A stretch of DNA of 64,000 nucleotides from NCBI RefSeq assembly GCF_014349105.1, contig NZ_JACSJI010000021.1, positions 1-64,000 on the forward strand, written 5' to 3'. Below the pieces are notes generated by a model. The model had not been told where the DNA came from. It worked only from the letters and a program-made list of their open reading frames with translations, and ran no database searches. Positions 19,299 through 29,899 of this stretch are shown piece after piece; within the stretch, counting starts at the first letter, position 1, and each line of letters begins with the position of its first letter. The position numbers and the translations under genes were made by a program. This DNA is from Caulobacter sp. 17J80-11. GTDB taxonomy: Bacteria; Pseudomonadota; Alphaproteobacteria; Caulobacterales; Caulobacteraceae.

Positions 19299-20513
19299 TC
19301 AGGCGCGCGGCTCGCCCGCCAGATACGCGCGATCCAACAGCGGCTTGCCGATCCAGTAGCTGAGCTCGGCCGGGGTCTCGATATTCCAGACCGCGACGTC
19401 GGCCGCCTTGCCGGCCCCCAGCGTGCCGATCTCAGCCTGCAGCCCCAACGCCTTGGCGGCGTGGCGGGTGGCGCCGGCCAGCGCCTCTTCCGGGGTCAGG
19501 CGGAACTGCACGCAGGCCAGGGTCAGGCAGGTCTGCAGCGAGGCCACCGGCGAGGTGCCGGGGTTGCAGTCGCTGGCCACCGCCATGACCACCCCGGCCT
19601 TGCGGAAGGCCTCGATCGGCGGCGGGGTTTTCTCGCGCAGAATGGTGAAGGCGCCCGGCAGCAGGACGGCGACGACGCCGGCGGCGGCCATCGCACGGAC
19701 GCCCTCCTCCGACGTGTGCTCGACGTGGTCGGCCGACAGGGCGCCGTAGCGGGCGGCCAGGGCCGCGCCGCCGCCGTCGGACAGCTGGTCGGCGTGCAGC
19801 TTCACCGGCAGGCCCAGCGCGCGGGCCTTTCCGAACAGCCGCGCGACCTCTTCGGCGCTGAAGGCGATCGGCTCGCAATAAGCGTCGACCACGTCGACCA
19901 GGCCTTCCGCGTGCGCGGCCGGCAGGATCTCGTCGATCGCCAGGTCGACGTAGGTCGTGCGGTCTTGCCTATACTCCGGCGGCAGCGCGTGCAGGCCGAG
20001 GTAGCTGGTCGACACCCGCACCCCACCGACGCGGCCGACCTCGCGGGCGACGCGCAGCATCTTCAGCTCGGCCTCGTGCTCAAGGCCGTAGCCGCTCTTG
20101 ATCTCGACCGTGGTGACGCCGTCGCGCTTCAGGCCGTCCAGACGCGCCAGCGCCTCGTCCAGCAGCTCCGGCTGGGAGGCGCCGCGGGTCTTGTTGACGG
20201 TGGAGACGATGCCGCCGCCGGCCCGGGCGATCTCCTCGTAGGTGGCGCCCTTCAGGCGCATCTCGAACTCGTCGGCGCGGTCGCCGCCGAACACCAGGTG
20301 CGTGTGGCAGTCGATCAGGCCCGGCGTGATCCAGCGCCCGTCCAGCCGATCGGTCTGGCGCGCCTTCACGTCGACCGGCAGCTCGGCCTGCGGGCCGATC
20401 CAGGCGATCTTCCCGTCGCGGATCAGCGCGGCGGCCTTGTCGATGGCCCCGTAGGGCGCGCCCGGGACCATGGTGGCGGCGCGGCAGTCGATCAGCAGGC
20501 GGTCGTAGGTCAT
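19299..20513 (-). CDS. hutI: Imidazolonepropionase
   Basis: 404 residues, standard for HutI. It hydrolyses imidazolone-5-propionate to N-formimino-L-glutamate, step three of histidine degradation. Metal and active-site residues of the amidohydrolase fold are visible: DCHTHLVFGG (HxH), KSGYGLEHE, KLHADQLSDGGG, SADHVEHTSEEG and the Asp in VASDCNPGTSP. The ATG overlaps the hutC stop in an ATGA junction, so hutC and hutI are one operon read opposite to the other hut genes. A family A inverted repeat follows directly. Confidence 0.97.
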   Translation of the reverse strand: MTYDRLLIDCRAATMVPGAPYGAIDKAAALIRDGKIAWIGPQAELPVDVKARQTDRLDGRWITPGLIDCHTHLVFGGDRADEFEMRLKGATYEEIARAGGGIVSTVNKTRGASQPELLDEALARLDGLKRDGVTTVEIKSGYGLEHEAELKMLRVAREVGRVGGVRVSTSYLGLHALPPEYRQDRTTYVDLAIDEILPAAHAEGLVDVVDAYCEPIAFSAEEVARLFGKARALGLPVKLHADQLSDGGGAALAARYGALSADHVEHTSEEGVRAMAAAGVVAVLLPGAFTILREKTPPPIEAFRKAGVVMAVASDCNPGTSPVASLQTCLTLACVQFRLTPEEALAGATRHAAKALGLQAEIGTLGAGKAADVAVWNIETPAELSYWIGKPLLDRAYLAGEPRA

Positions 20514-21277
20514 TCGTCGTCTCCGGCAATATCTCCGGCGCGACCGACCGGCGGGGCGATCTCGCCCGACAGCACGTAACGCGTGCCCGGATAGATCAGG
20601 CGCGCCACGGTCAATACAGCCCCGTCGGGCGCGCGGGTGACCCGCTCGACCTCCAGCGCCGGCTCCTCGGGGCCCATGCGCAAAAGGAAACGCGTCTCCA
20701 TCGGCGGCATCACCGCGCGCACCACGGCGCGGCCAGCCGGATACGGGACCTTGCCCATCAGGAAGGCGAAATAGCTTTCGGCCGCCGGATCCAGGTCCTC
20801 GACGCCCGGCACCCGGGCCGGGTCGATCAGGCGGTCCTCGATCTGCAGCGGCGTGTCGTTCTCGAAGTGAAGAAGGCGCGCGTGCAGCAGGCGCTCGCCC
20901 GGCGGCAGCTGGAACAGGGCCGCCTCGGCGGCCGAGGCGCAGCGCACGTCATGGTCCAGCACCTCGCAGCGGTGGCGTCCGCCCCGCTCGGCGATCTCGT
21001 CGGCGACGTCGGTCAGCCGGGCGTGCAGCACGTGCGCCCGCGGCGGCGCCACGAAGGTGCCCAGCCCCTTCACCCGGCGCAGATACCCTTCGGCGGTCAG
21101 CGCCTTGAGGGCGTGGTGGACGGTCATCCGGCTGGTCCCGAACCGGGCGACCAGTTCGGTCTCCGACGGCACCCGCGCGCCGGGGGCCCATTCGCCGCCG
21201 ACGATCTTCCCGAGCACGAAGGCGCGGATTTCGCCCTGCAGGCTGGAGGTGGGTTCGCGCAACCGAAGCGACTCCAT
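20510..21277 (-). CDS. hutC: Histidine utilisation repressor, GntR/UTRA family
   Basis: 255 residues. The N-terminal winged helix-turn-helix (PSETELVARFGTSRMTVHHA, near residues 38-57) is of GntR type and the C-terminal ~160 residues form a UTRA ligand domain (ERLLHARLLHFENDTPLQIE). HutC represses the hut genes and releases DNA on binding urocanate in other bacteria. The frame is open to 21496, but the ATG at 21277 begins the conserved sequence. A predicted operator lies 7 bases upstream of the ATG, overlapping the ribosome site, so autoregulation is likely. The stop overlaps the hutI ATG. Confidence 0.95.
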   Translation of the reverse strand: MESLRLREPTSSLQGEIRAFVLGKIVGGEWAPGARVPSETELVARFGTSRMTVHHALKALTAEGYLRRVKGLGTFVAPPRAHVLHARLTDVADEIAERGGRHRCEVLDHDVRCASAAEAALFQLPPGERLLHARLLHFENDTPLQIEDRLIDPARVPGVEDLDPAAESYFAFLMGKVPYPAGRAVVRAVMPPMETRFLLRMGPEEPALEVERVTRAPDGAVLTVARLIYPGTRYVLSGEIAPPVGRAGDIAGDDE

Positions 21278-21283
21278 GGACAA

Positions 21284-21297
21284 CCTGCCTATACAAG
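21284..21297. promoter_or_regulatory. Predicted HutC operator upstream of hutC
   Basis: CCTGCCTATACAAG lies 7 bases upstream of the hutC start. It shares 12 consecutive bases (TGCCTATACAAG) with the site upstream of hutF at 21521-21534 and matches the CTTG-N6-CAAG plan of HutC sites known from pseudomonads (CTTGTATATACAAG), with one arm degenerate (CCTG). It would give autoregulation of hutC-hutI. Confidence 0.7.
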
Positions 21298-21334
21298 CGG
21301 ACCGAGCAACGGAGTGCAAGCGACCTTCCCATCG

Positions 21335-21467
21335 TCGTCCCCATCGGGCTCGTCCCGAGGGCCCAGCGATCCGCCGCTTCCACGGGCGAGGAGACACGCG
21401 GACGCTCAAGCTGCGAATGCCGTGCAGCCGCCACCCTGGGCCCTCGGGACAAGCCCGAGGGTGACGA
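21335..21467. repeat. Intergenic inverted-repeat element, family A copy 2
   Basis: Arms 21335-21365 and 21437-21467 are reverse complements at 28 of 31 positions around a 71-base loop. The right arm is identical to the arm sequence of the copy at 19176-19289. It sits in the divergent promoter region between the hutC and hutF operators. The loop differs in sequence from copy 1, so only the arms are conserved. Confidence 0.8.
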
Positions 21468-21520
21468 ATGTTATTGGGGCTGACCGCTTGCACCACGTCT
21501 CGCGCGCCGCTAGCCTGAAA

Positions 21521-21534
21521 CTTGCCTATACAAG
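21521..21534. promoter_or_regulatory. Predicted HutC operator upstream of hutF-hutU-hutH-hutG
   Basis: CTTGCCTATACAAG is a near-palindrome with intact CTTG and CAAG arms and lies 12 bases before the hutF ATG, where it would block transcription start or ribosome loading. It shares TGCCTATACAAG with the hutC-side site. No clear Shine-Dalgarno sequence separates it from the ATG, so the transcript may have a very short leader. Confidence 0.75.
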
Positions 21535-21546
21535 CTGGATTCCCGA

Positions 21547-22914
21547 ATGCGTCTGTTCGCGCCGCAAGCCCGCCTGCCGCACGGCTGGGCCGAGAACGTG
21601 CTGATCGAGGTCGACGAGCGCGGCCTGATCACCGCCGTCACCGAGGGCGCGAGCCCGGACGGCGCGACCCGCCTGCCCGGCCCGATCCTGCCCGCCGTCC
21701 CCAACCTGCACAGCCACGCCTTCCAGCGCGGCATGGCGGGCCTGGGCGAGCGGCGCGGGGCCGAGGGCGACGACTTCTGGTCCTGGCGCGAGGTGATGTA
21801 CCGCTTCCTCGACCGGATGACGCCGGAGGACCTGGAGGCGGTGGCCGCCCGGCTCTACGTCGAGATGGTCGAGGCCGGCTATTCCCGGGTCTGCGAGTTC
21901 CACTACGTCCACAACGACGCCGACGGCAGGGCCTACGCCGACCCGCTGGAGACCGCCCGCGCCCACATCCGCGCGGCCAAGACCGCCGGCATCGCGCTGA
22001 CCCTGGTGCCGGTGCTCTATTCGCACAGCAACTTCGGCGGCCAGCCGCCCAAGCACGGCCAGCGCCGCTTCATCCAGTCGACCGACGCCTACCTGGCGCA
22101 GATCGAGGCGCTGGGCGTCGAGGCGGCGCGCGAGGATTTCGACCTGGGCGTCAGCGTCCACAGCCTTCGCGCCGCCACGCCCGAGCAGATCGCCGAGGTG
22201 CTGAAGACCGTGCCGGCCACCCTGCCCGTCCATATCCACGTGGCCGAGCAGACCAAGGAGGTCGACGACTGCCTGGCCTGGTCGGGCGCCCGCCCGGTCG
22301 AGTGGCTGCTGGACAATGTCGGCCTCGACGACCGCTGGCGGCTGGTGCACGCCACTCACATGACTCCAGAGGAGACCCGCCGCACGGCCGAGAGCGGCGC
22401 GGTGGCGGTGGTCTGCCCGACCACCGAGGGCAACCTCGGCGACGGCTTCTTCGACGTCGACGGCTGGTTCGCGGCCGGCGGCGCCTTCGGGATCGGCACC
22501 GACAGCCACGTCTCCATCGACCCGCGCGAGGAGCTGCGCTGGTTCGAGTACGCGCGGCGCCTGCGTCACCGTAAGCGCGGCCTGGCCGCCACGCCCTCGC
22601 AGCCCTATCCGGGCGCGCGCCTGTGGCTGGACGCGGCCACGGCCGACGACCGGGGCGGCGGCGCGCCGACGGGTGCGATCGCGCCGGCCAAGCTGGCCGA
22701 CTTCGTGGTGCTGGACGCCGACGCGCCGCTGATCGGCGGCCGCTCGGGCGACGCCCTGATCGACAGCTTCGTCTTCGTTTCGAACGCCGGGCCCTCGCCG
22801 ATCCGCGAGACCTGGATCAAGGGCCGCCGCGTCACCGACGCCGGCCGCCACCCGCAATCCGAACAGACCGCCCGCGCCTACGCCGAAACCGTGCGCCGGC
22901 TCGCGGCCGACTAA
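21547..22914 (+). CDS. hutF: Formimidoylglutamate deiminase
   Basis: 455 residues. It deiminates N-formimino-L-glutamate to N-formyl-L-glutamate and ammonia, the branch of histidine breakdown used with HutG deformylase. Amidohydrolase residues are visible: NLHSHAFQRGMAG near residue 53, CEFHYVHND, the metal-binding HIHVAEQ, LVHATHMTPEE and the Asp of FGIGTDSHVSIDP. HutF enzymes of this type also carry the FHYVHN motif seen here. It is the first gene of the four-gene plus-strand hut operon and follows the predicted HutC operator by 12 bases. Confidence 0.95.
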   Translation: MRLFAPQARLPHGWAENVLIEVDERGLITAVTEGASPDGATRLPGPILPAVPNLHSHAFQRGMAGLGERRGAEGDDFWSWREVMYRFLDRMTPEDLEAVAARLYVEMVEAGYSRVCEFHYVHNDADGRAYADPLETARAHIRAAKTAGIALTLVPVLYSHSNFGGQPPKHGQRRFIQSTDAYLAQIEALGVEAAREDFDLGVSVHSLRAATPEQIAEVLKTVPATLPVHIHVAEQTKEVDDCLAWSGARPVEWLLDNVGLDDRWRLVHATHMTPEETRRTAESGAVAVVCPTTEGNLGDGFFDVDGWFAAGGAFGIGTDSHVSIDPREELRWFEYARRLRHRKRGLAATPSQPYPGARLWLDAATADDRGGGAPTGAIAPAKLADFVVLDADAPLIGGRSGDALIDSFVFVSNAGPSPIRETWIKGRRVTDAGRHPQSEQTARAYAETVRRLAAD

Positions 22915-22923
22915 GGAATGAGC

Positions 22924-24594
<1,671 letters not shown>

Positions 24595-24596
24595 GC

Positions 24597-26132
24597 ATGG
24601 CCAACGTGATCACCCTGGGGGCCGGCTCCCTCTCGCTGGCCCAGCTGCGCCAGGTTCTGGTCGCCCCGGTCCGCGTCGAGATCGCCCCCTCCGCGCTGGG
24701 CGCGCTCGACGCCGGCGCGGCGGCGGTGGCGAACATCATCGACAGCGGCGCGACGGTGTACGGCATCAACACGGGCTTCGGCCTGCTGGCCAACACCCGC
24801 ATCGCCCGCGAAGACCTGGAGACCCTGCAGAAGAACCTGGTGCTGAGCCACGCCTGCGGCGTCGGCGCCCTGCTGCCCGACGCCATCGTGCGGCTGATGA
24901 CGGTGCTGAAGATGGCCTCGCTGTCGCGCGGCGCCTCGGGCGTGCGGCGCGAGACGGTGCTGGCGCTCAAGGCGCTGCTGGATGCGGAAGTCTATCCCTG
25001 CATCCCGGCCAAGGGCTCGGTCGGCGCCTCGGGCGACCTGGCGCCGCTGGCCCACCTGTCGGCGGTGCTGATCGGCTGGGGCGAGGCGCGCGTGAACGGC
25101 CGCATCCTGCCGGCCGTCGAAGCTCTCGCGATCGCCGGCCTGAAGCCGATGGTGCTGGGCCCGAAGGAAGGCCTGGCGCTCTTGAACGGCACCCAGTTCT
25201 CCACCGCCGTGGCCCTGGCCGGCCTGTTCGCGGCCGAGGACGTGTTCGCCGCGGCGCTCGCCGCCGGCGCCATGTCGGTCGACGCGCTGAAGGGCTCGGA
25301 CACCCCGTTCGATCCGCGCATCCACGCCCTGCGCGGCCAGCCCGGCCAGATCGACGTCGCGGCCATGCTGCGCGGCCTGATCGCCGGCTCGGAAATCCGC
25401 GAGTCGCACCGTCACGAGTGCGGCAAGGTGCAGGATCCCTACTCGCTGCGCTGCCAGCCGCAGGTGATGGGCGCGGTGCTGGACGTGCTGCGCTCGGCCG
25501 CCCGCATGCTGGAGACCGAGGCCTGCGGCGTGACCGACAACCCGCTGGTGTTCGCCGACACCGGCGAAGTGCTGTCGGGCGGCAACTTCCACGCCGAGCC
25601 GGTGGCTTTCGCCGCCGACATGATCGCCATGGCGCTCTGCGAGATCGGCAACATCTCCGAGCGCCGGACCTCGATCCTGGTCGACCCGAAGATGAGCGGC
25701 CTGCCGGCTTTCCTGGTGCGTGAGAGCGGGCTGAACTCCGGCTTCATGATCGCCCAGGTCACCGCCGCCGCCCTGGTGTCGGAAAACAAGATGCTGGCCC
25801 ACCCGGCGGTGGTCGACACGGTGCCGACCTCGGCCAACCAGGAGGACCACGTGTCCATGGCCGCCCACGGCGCGCGCCGGCTGCTCGACATGGCCGACAA
25901 CGCCGCCGGCGTGGTGGCGATCGAACTGCTGTCGGCCGCCCAGGGTCTGGACTTCCTGCGGCCGCTGCGCAGCTCCGCCCCGGTCGAGCGGACCCACGCC
26001 GAAGTCCGCTCGCAGGTGGCGCCGTACGAGCAGGATCGCTACTTCGCCCCCGACATCGAGCGCGCCTCGGCGATCGTGCGGTCCGGCTGGTTCCGCTCCA
26101 TCGCCGGCGCCCTGCTGCCTTCGGAGTCCTGA
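24597..26132 (+). CDS. hutH: Histidine ammonia-lyase
   Basis: 511 residues. It removes ammonia from L-histidine to give urocanate, the first step of the pathway and the source of the HutC inducer. The self-cyclising MIO triad Ala144-Ser145-Gly146 is in [15 protein letters not shown], and [13 protein letters not shown] supplies the catalytic Tyr near residue 53. [12 protein letters not shown] near residue 415 is another family signature. GGAGGG six bases before the ATG decides the start. Spacing to hutU (2 bases) and hutG (3 bases) shows a single operon. Confidence 0.97.
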   Translation: MANVITLGAGSLSLAQLRQVLVAPVRVEIAPSALGALDAGAAAVANIIDSGATVYGINTGFGLLANTRIAREDLETLQKNLVLSHACGVGALLPDAIVRLMTVLKMASLSRGASGVRRETVLALKALLDAEVYPCIPAKGSVGASGDLAPLAHLSAVLIGWGEARVNGRILPAVEALAIAGLKPMVLGPKEGLALLNGTQFSTAVALAGLFAAEDVFAAALAAGAMSVDALKGSDTPFDPRIHALRGQPGQIDVAAMLRGLIAGSEIRESHRHECGKVQDPYSLRCQPQVMGAVLDVLRSAARMLETEACGVTDNPLVFADTGEVLSGGNFHAEPVAFAADMIAMALCEIGNISERRTSILVDPKMSGLPAFLVRESGLNSGFMIAQVTAAALVSENKMLAHPAVVDTVPTSANQEDHVSMAAHGARRLLDMADNAAGVVAIELLSAAQGLDFLRPLRSSAPVERTHAEVRSQVAPYEQDRYFAPDIERASAIVRSGWFRSIAGALLPSES

Positions 26133-26135
26133 TCC

Positions 26136-26930
26136 ATGAGCGTCCCGCCGTTCCGCTTCCGTGAGGGTTCCGGCCCGCTGGTCGTGGCCATGCCGCATGT
26201 CGGCACCCACGTGCCGCCGGACATCGCCGAGGGCCTCACGGACCTGGGGCGGCGGGTGCTCGACACCGACTGGCACATCGACAAGCTGTACGGCTTCCTC
26301 GACGAGGCCGACGTCACCACGGTGATCGCCACCCACTCGCGCACCGTGGTCGACCTGAACCGCGCGCCGGAGAACACCCCGCTCTATCCGGGGCGGTTCG
26401 AGACCGGCCTGTTGCCCATGACCACCTTCGACGGCGAGCCGCTTTACCAGGCCGACCGCGAGCCGGACCAGGCGGAAACGGCGCGGCGGCTGGAGACCTA
26501 CTGGCGGCCCTACCACGCCCAGCTCTCGGCGGCGCTGGAGGCGACTAAGGCGAAGCACGGCTACGCCCTGCTGCTCGACGCCCATTCGATCCGGGCCGAG
26601 ATTCCGATGCTGTTCGAAGGCCGCCTGCCCGACGTCAACGTCGGCACCGCTGACGGGGCCAGCGCCTCGCCCGCCCTGACCGAGCGTCTGGCGGGCGTGC
26701 TCGGGGCTCAAGACGCCTTCACCTGGGTGGTGAACGGACGCTTCAAGGGCGGCTGGACCACCCGCAACTACGGCAAGCCGGCCGAGGGCGTGCACGCCGT
26801 CCAGTTCGAACTGGTCCAGGCCGCCTACATGCACGAGGCGACGCCGGAGACCTTCGACCCGGCCAAGGCCGAGGCCATGCAGGGACTTCTCAAGACGCTT
26901 GTCGCCGAGATCGCGGCGTTCCGGCCGTAG
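26136..26930 (+). CDS. hutG: N-formylglutamate deformylase
   Basis: 264 residues, FGase family (not the arginase-like HutG of enterics). It hydrolyses N-formyl-L-glutamate to glutamate and formate, completing the pathway begun by HutH, HutU, HutI and HutF. Family motifs include MPHVGTHVPPD near residue 24, DTDWHIDKLYGF, ATHSRTVVDLNRAP, LLDAHSIRAEIP and GGWTTRNYGKP; the His and Asp residues in these are the expected zinc ligands. It is the last gene of the operon; 66 bases without a clear terminator follow. Confidence 0.95.
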   Translation: MSVPPFRFREGSGPLVVAMPHVGTHVPPDIAEGLTDLGRRVLDTDWHIDKLYGFLDEADVTTVIATHSRTVVDLNRAPENTPLYPGRFETGLLPMTTFDGEPLYQADREPDQAETARRLETYWRPYHAQLSAALEATKAKHGYALLLDAHSIRAEIPMLFEGRLPDVNVGTADGASASPALTERLAGVLGAQDAFTWVVNGRFKGGWTTRNYGKPAEGVHAVQFELVQAAYMHEATPETFDPAKAEAMQGLLKTLVAEIAAFRP

Positions 26931-26996
26931 GCACGCCGCCGCCACCTCCCGTACAGAGCGCCGCCAAATGACGACGCTCCAGAATCGGGCTACCGC

Positions 26997-27245
26997 CTAG
27001 GCCATCGCCCCCGCCGCCATGGCGGCCTCGAACGCCCGGTCGGCCACCCGAGTGCGTGCCAGGGTGACGAACGCCGCCAGCATTTCCCCCGGACTGCGGT
27101 CGTTGGCGGCGTCCAGGCCCAGGCCGCTGAGCGCCCAGTCCAGGGTGTGGCTGTGACGGCTGAGGGCGGCCTCGCCCAGCTCCTCGAGAAGGAGCAGGCT
27201 GGCGCCCAGAAGCTCTACGTCGGACGGTTCGCACTCACGTGACAT
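26997..27245 (-). CDS. Small hypothetical protein (82 residues)
   Basis: Acidic, helical-looking protein with Leu/Ala heptads ([20 protein letters not shown]) and no signal peptide, membrane segment or motif that I recognise. It occupies the gap between hutG and folD, is divergent from folD, and has the GC-rich third codon positions of real genes here. The ATG at 27245 is chosen; an alternative ATG lies three codons upstream at 27254. It is supported only by coding character and position, so it may be lineage-restricted. Confidence 0.5.
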   Translation of the reverse strand: MSRECEPSDVELLGASLLLLEELGEAALSRHSHTLDWALSGLGLDAANDRSPGEMLAAFVTLARTRVADRAFEAAMAAGAMA

Positions 27246-27247
27246 GC

Positions 27248-27283
27248 GAATCATCCGAATCCGATTTGGTGAACAAAAGATTC
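27248..27283. promoter_or_regulatory. Cluster of three GANTC (CcrM) sites upstream of folD
   Basis: GAATC at 27248-27252, GAATC at 27257-27261 and GATTC at 27279-27283 lie within 36 bases of AT-richer DNA between the small divergent gene and folD. GANTC is the target of the cell-cycle methylase CcrM in alphaproteobacteria, and GcrA reads such sites in promoters. Regulation of folD or the small gene by methylation is an inference. Confidence 0.4.
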
Positions 27284-27363
27284 ACGACGTCGGCCGCGGC
27301 GGACGCCACACGGCCCAGCATCTTGGCGTTTTCCGAACGCGCCCGGCCCGCTATACCCGGCGC

Positions 27364-28293
27364 ATGTCCGACACCGCCCCCACCGCCCGCGTCATCGACG
27401 GCAAGGCCTACGCCGCGGCGCTGCGCGCCCGCATCGCCCGCGCCGTGGAAACCCTGAAGCTCCGCCATAACCTGCAGCCCGGCCTGGCCGTCGTGATCGT
27501 CGGCGAGGATCCGGCCAGCCAGATCTACGTGCGCAACAAGGGCGAGCAGACCCACGAAGCGGGCATGCGCTCCGACACCCACCGGCTGGACGCCTCGACC
27601 ACCGAGGAACAGCTGCTGTCGCTGATCGACGCCCTGAACGGCGACCCGCACATTCACGGCATCCTGGTGCAGCTGCCGCTGCCGGCGCACATCGACGCCA
27701 CCAAGGTGCTGGCCGCCATCGACCCGGACAAGGATGTCGACGGCTTCCACATCATCAACGTCGGCCGCCTGGCCGCCGGCCTGCCGGGCCTGGTGCCTTG
27801 CACCCCGCTGGGCTGCCTGATGCTGCTGAAGGACCTGCACGGCGACCTGACCGGCAAGCGCGCGGTGGTGATCGGCCGCTCCAACATCGTCGGCAAGCCG
27901 ATGGCCCAGCTGCTGCTGGGCGAGAGCTGCACGGTGACGATCGCCCACTCGCGCACCAGGGACCTGCCGGCGGTCTGCCGCGAGGCCGACATCCTGGTCG
28001 CCGCCGTCGGCCGCCCCGAGATGGTCAAGGCCGACTGGATCAAGCCGGGCGCGACGGTGATCGACGTCGGCATCAACCGCGTGCCCTCGCTCGACCCGGT
28101 GAAGGCGGCCGAGGGCAAGACCCGCGTGGTCGGCGACGTCGACTTCAAGGAGGCCGCCGCGGTGGCCGGCGCGGTCACCCCGGTGCCGGGCGGCGTCGGG
28201 CCGATGACCATCGCCTGCCTGCTGCTCAACACCTACACCTCGGCGTGCCGCGCGGCCGGGATCGAGCCTGAGCTGCCGGAGCTGGCCGCTTGA
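27364..28293 (+). CDS. folD: Bifunctional methylenetetrahydrofolate dehydrogenase/cyclohydrolase
   Basis: 309 residues. FolD interconverts 5,10-methylene-THF and 10-formyl-THF with NADP+ in one-carbon metabolism. Signatures are [14 protein letters not shown] (catalytic Tyr and Lys near residues 57-61), [16 protein letters not shown], the NADP-binding [14 protein letters not shown] and [12 protein letters not shown]. The frame is open to 27244, but the ATG at 27364 opens the conserved sequence; it lacks a clear ribosome site. Its stop overlaps the TTG start of the next gene (TTGA). Confidence 0.96.
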   Translation: MSDTAPTARVIDGKAYAAALRARIARAVETLKLRHNLQPGLAVVIVGEDPASQIYVRNKGEQTHEAGMRSDTHRLDASTTEEQLLSLIDALNGDPHIHGILVQLPLPAHIDATKVLAAIDPDKDVDGFHIINVGRLAAGLPGLVPCTPLGCLMLLKDLHGDLTGKRAVVIGRSNIVGKPMAQLLLGESCTVTIAHSRTRDLPAVCREADILVAAVGRPEMVKADWIKPGATVIDVGINRVPSLDPVKAAEGKTRVVGDVDFKEAAAVAGAVTPVPGGVGPMTIACLLLNTYTSACRAAGIEPELPELAA

Positions 28294-29501
28294 GCCGGGT
28301 CGTCGTCGTCGGAGCCGGCCACGCCGGCGGGTCGGTCGCGGCCTTCCTGCGCCAGTTCGGCTTCGAGGGCGAAATCGTCCTGATCGGCGAGGAGCCGCTG
28401 GTCCCCTACCAGCGCCCGCCGCTGTCGAAGGCCTGGCTGAAGGGCGAGGCGGATTTCGACAGCCTGCTGCTGCGCCCCTCGGAGTTCTACGCCGAGGCCG
28501 GGGTCGACCTGCGGCTGGGCGAGCGCGTGGTCGAGATCGACCGGCGGCTGAAGCTGGTGCGCCTCTCGAACGGCGAACCGGTCTCCTACGACCAGCTGGT
28601 GCTGGCCACCGGCTCGGTGACCCATAAGCTGCCGGTCCCGGGCGGCGACCACCCCGCCCTGCTGGAGCTGCGCACCGCCGCCGACGCCGACAAGCTCAAG
28701 GCGCGACTGACGCCGGGCGCGCGGCTGATCGTGGTGGGCGCCGGCTATGTCGGCCTGGAGGTCGCGGCCTCGGCCCGCGCGCTCGGCTGCGAGGCGGTCG
28801 TGGTGGAGCGTGAGGCGCGGGTGATGGCGCGGGTCGCCTCCGAGCCGCTGTCGAAGTTCTTCGAAGCCTACCACCGGTCCAGGGGCGTCGAGATCCTGAC
28901 CGGCGCGGCGGTGACCGCCATCGAGGCGCAGGGACGCGCCGTGCGCCTGGCCGACGGCCGGGCGGTGATGGGCGAAGCGGTGCTGGTCGGCATCGGCGCC
29001 GCCGCCAACGACGCCCTGGCGCGCAGCGCCGGCCTGACCTGCGACGGCGGGATCGTCGTCGACCTGGAGGCGCGCACGTCGGATCCGGCGATCTTCGCGA
29101 TCGGCGACTGCACCCGCCGCCCCCTGCCCCTCTACGAGGCCCGCGCGCGGCTGGAGAGCGTGCCCAACGCGCTGGAGCAGGCCAAGCAGGCCGCCGCCGC
29201 CATCGCCGGCCACGCGGCCCCGGCTAGCGAGGTGCCGTGGTTCTGGTCGGACCAGTACGACCTGAAGCTCCAGATGGCCGGCCTGGCGATCGGCGACGAC
29301 CGGCTGGTCGTGCGCGGCGATCCGGCCGAGGCGAAGTTCGCCGTCTTCCACCTGGCCGGCGAGCGCGTGCTGGCGGTCGAGGCGGTCAACGCCCCGCCCG
29401 AGTTCATGGCCGGCAAGCAGCTCATCGCCAGGCGCACGCCGGTGGACGTCGCCAAGCTGGCCGACCCGAGCGTGTCCATGAAGACGGTGGCGGCGGGCTG
29501 A
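28290..29501 (+). CDS. Ferredoxin/rubredoxin-reductase-like FAD-dependent oxidoreductase
   Basis: 403 residues from a TTG start that overlaps the folD stop. Two dinucleotide motifs are visible: [20 protein letters not shown] for FAD at the N-terminus and [19 protein letters not shown] for NAD(P)H near residue 150. [15 protein letters not shown] and the FAD motif [13 protein letters not shown] are characteristic of the class that reduces 2Fe-2S ferredoxins or rubredoxins for oxygenases and P450s. No ferredoxin or P450 gene is adjacent, so the electron acceptor is unknown. It ends before an inverted repeat that separates it from the convergent phosphorelay operon. Confidence 0.9.
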   Translation: MSRVVVVGAGHAGGSVAAFLRQFGFEGEIVLIGEEPLVPYQRPPLSKAWLKGEADFDSLLLRPSEFYAEAGVDLRLGERVVEIDRRLKLVRLSNGEPVSYDQLVLATGSVTHKLPVPGGDHPALLELRTAADADKLKARLTPGARLIVVGAGYVGLEVAASARALGCEAVVVEREARVMARVASEPLSKFFEAYHRSRGVEILTGAAVTAIEAQGRAVRLADGRAVMGEAVLVGIGAAANDALARSAGLTCDGGIVVDLEARTSDPAIFAIGDCTRRPLPLYEARARLESVPNALEQAKQAAAAIAGHAAPASEVPWFWSDQYDLKLQMAGLAIGDDRLVVRGDPAEAKFAVFHLAGERVLAVEAVNAPPEFMAGKQLIARRTPVDVAKLADPSVSMKTVAAG

Positions 29502-29509
29502 GCAGCCGC

Positions 29510-29590
29510 CCTCGTCCTTCGACAAGCTCAGGATGATGGCTACTCAGAGCGCCGTAGAAATCCTCATCCTGAGCTTGTCGAAGGACGAGG
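29510..29590. repeat. Intergenic inverted-repeat element, family B (perfect 27-base arms)
   Basis: Arms 29510-29536 and 29564-29590 are perfect reverse complements around a 27-base loop, with the core CTTCGACAAGCTCAGGATGA. It lies between convergent genes (flavoprotein and Hpt protein) and could act as a two-way terminator. Similar phrases recur between genes of many alphaproteobacteria in my recollection, which suggests a dispersed element. Confidence 0.85.
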
Positions 29591-29605
29591 ATTTCGGGCC
29601 CGCCC

Positions 29606-29899
29606 TCACCCGCACGCCCGCACCACCGCCCCGGTCAGCTCCACCACACGGCCCAGCACGTCCGGCGGCACGGACTTGTCGGCGACCAGCAGGTCGTCGG
29701 CTTCGCCGGCGGCGGCGCTGAGCTCGGCGAAGCCGAAGGTGCCGGCGGCGCCGGACAGGCGGTGGACGACGAAGCGCAGGTCTTCGGCCGAGACCGCCTT
29801 CGGGTCGGCCAGGGCGCGTTCGATCACCGGCAGGTCCTCAACGCAGCGCGCCGCGAACCGCCGCTTCAAAGCTTCGAACCGGTCCTCGAGCTCGCTCAC
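29606..29899 (-). CDS. Hpt-domain phosphotransfer protein
   Basis: 97 residues, made of a single four-helix Hpt domain. The phosphorylatable His is in FVVHRLSGAAGTFGF near residue 46, a standard Hpt motif. It would carry phosphate between receiver domains, plausibly from the hybrid kinase of the same operon to a downstream regulator. Its ATG overlaps the stop of the preceding receiver gene (ATGA). It is the last gene of the four-gene minus-strand operon. Confidence 0.88.
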   Translation of the reverse strand: MSELEDRFEALKRRFAARCVEDLPVIERALADPKAVSAEDLRFVVHRLSGAAGTFGFAELSAAAGEADDLLVADKSVPPDVLGRVVELTGAVVRACG

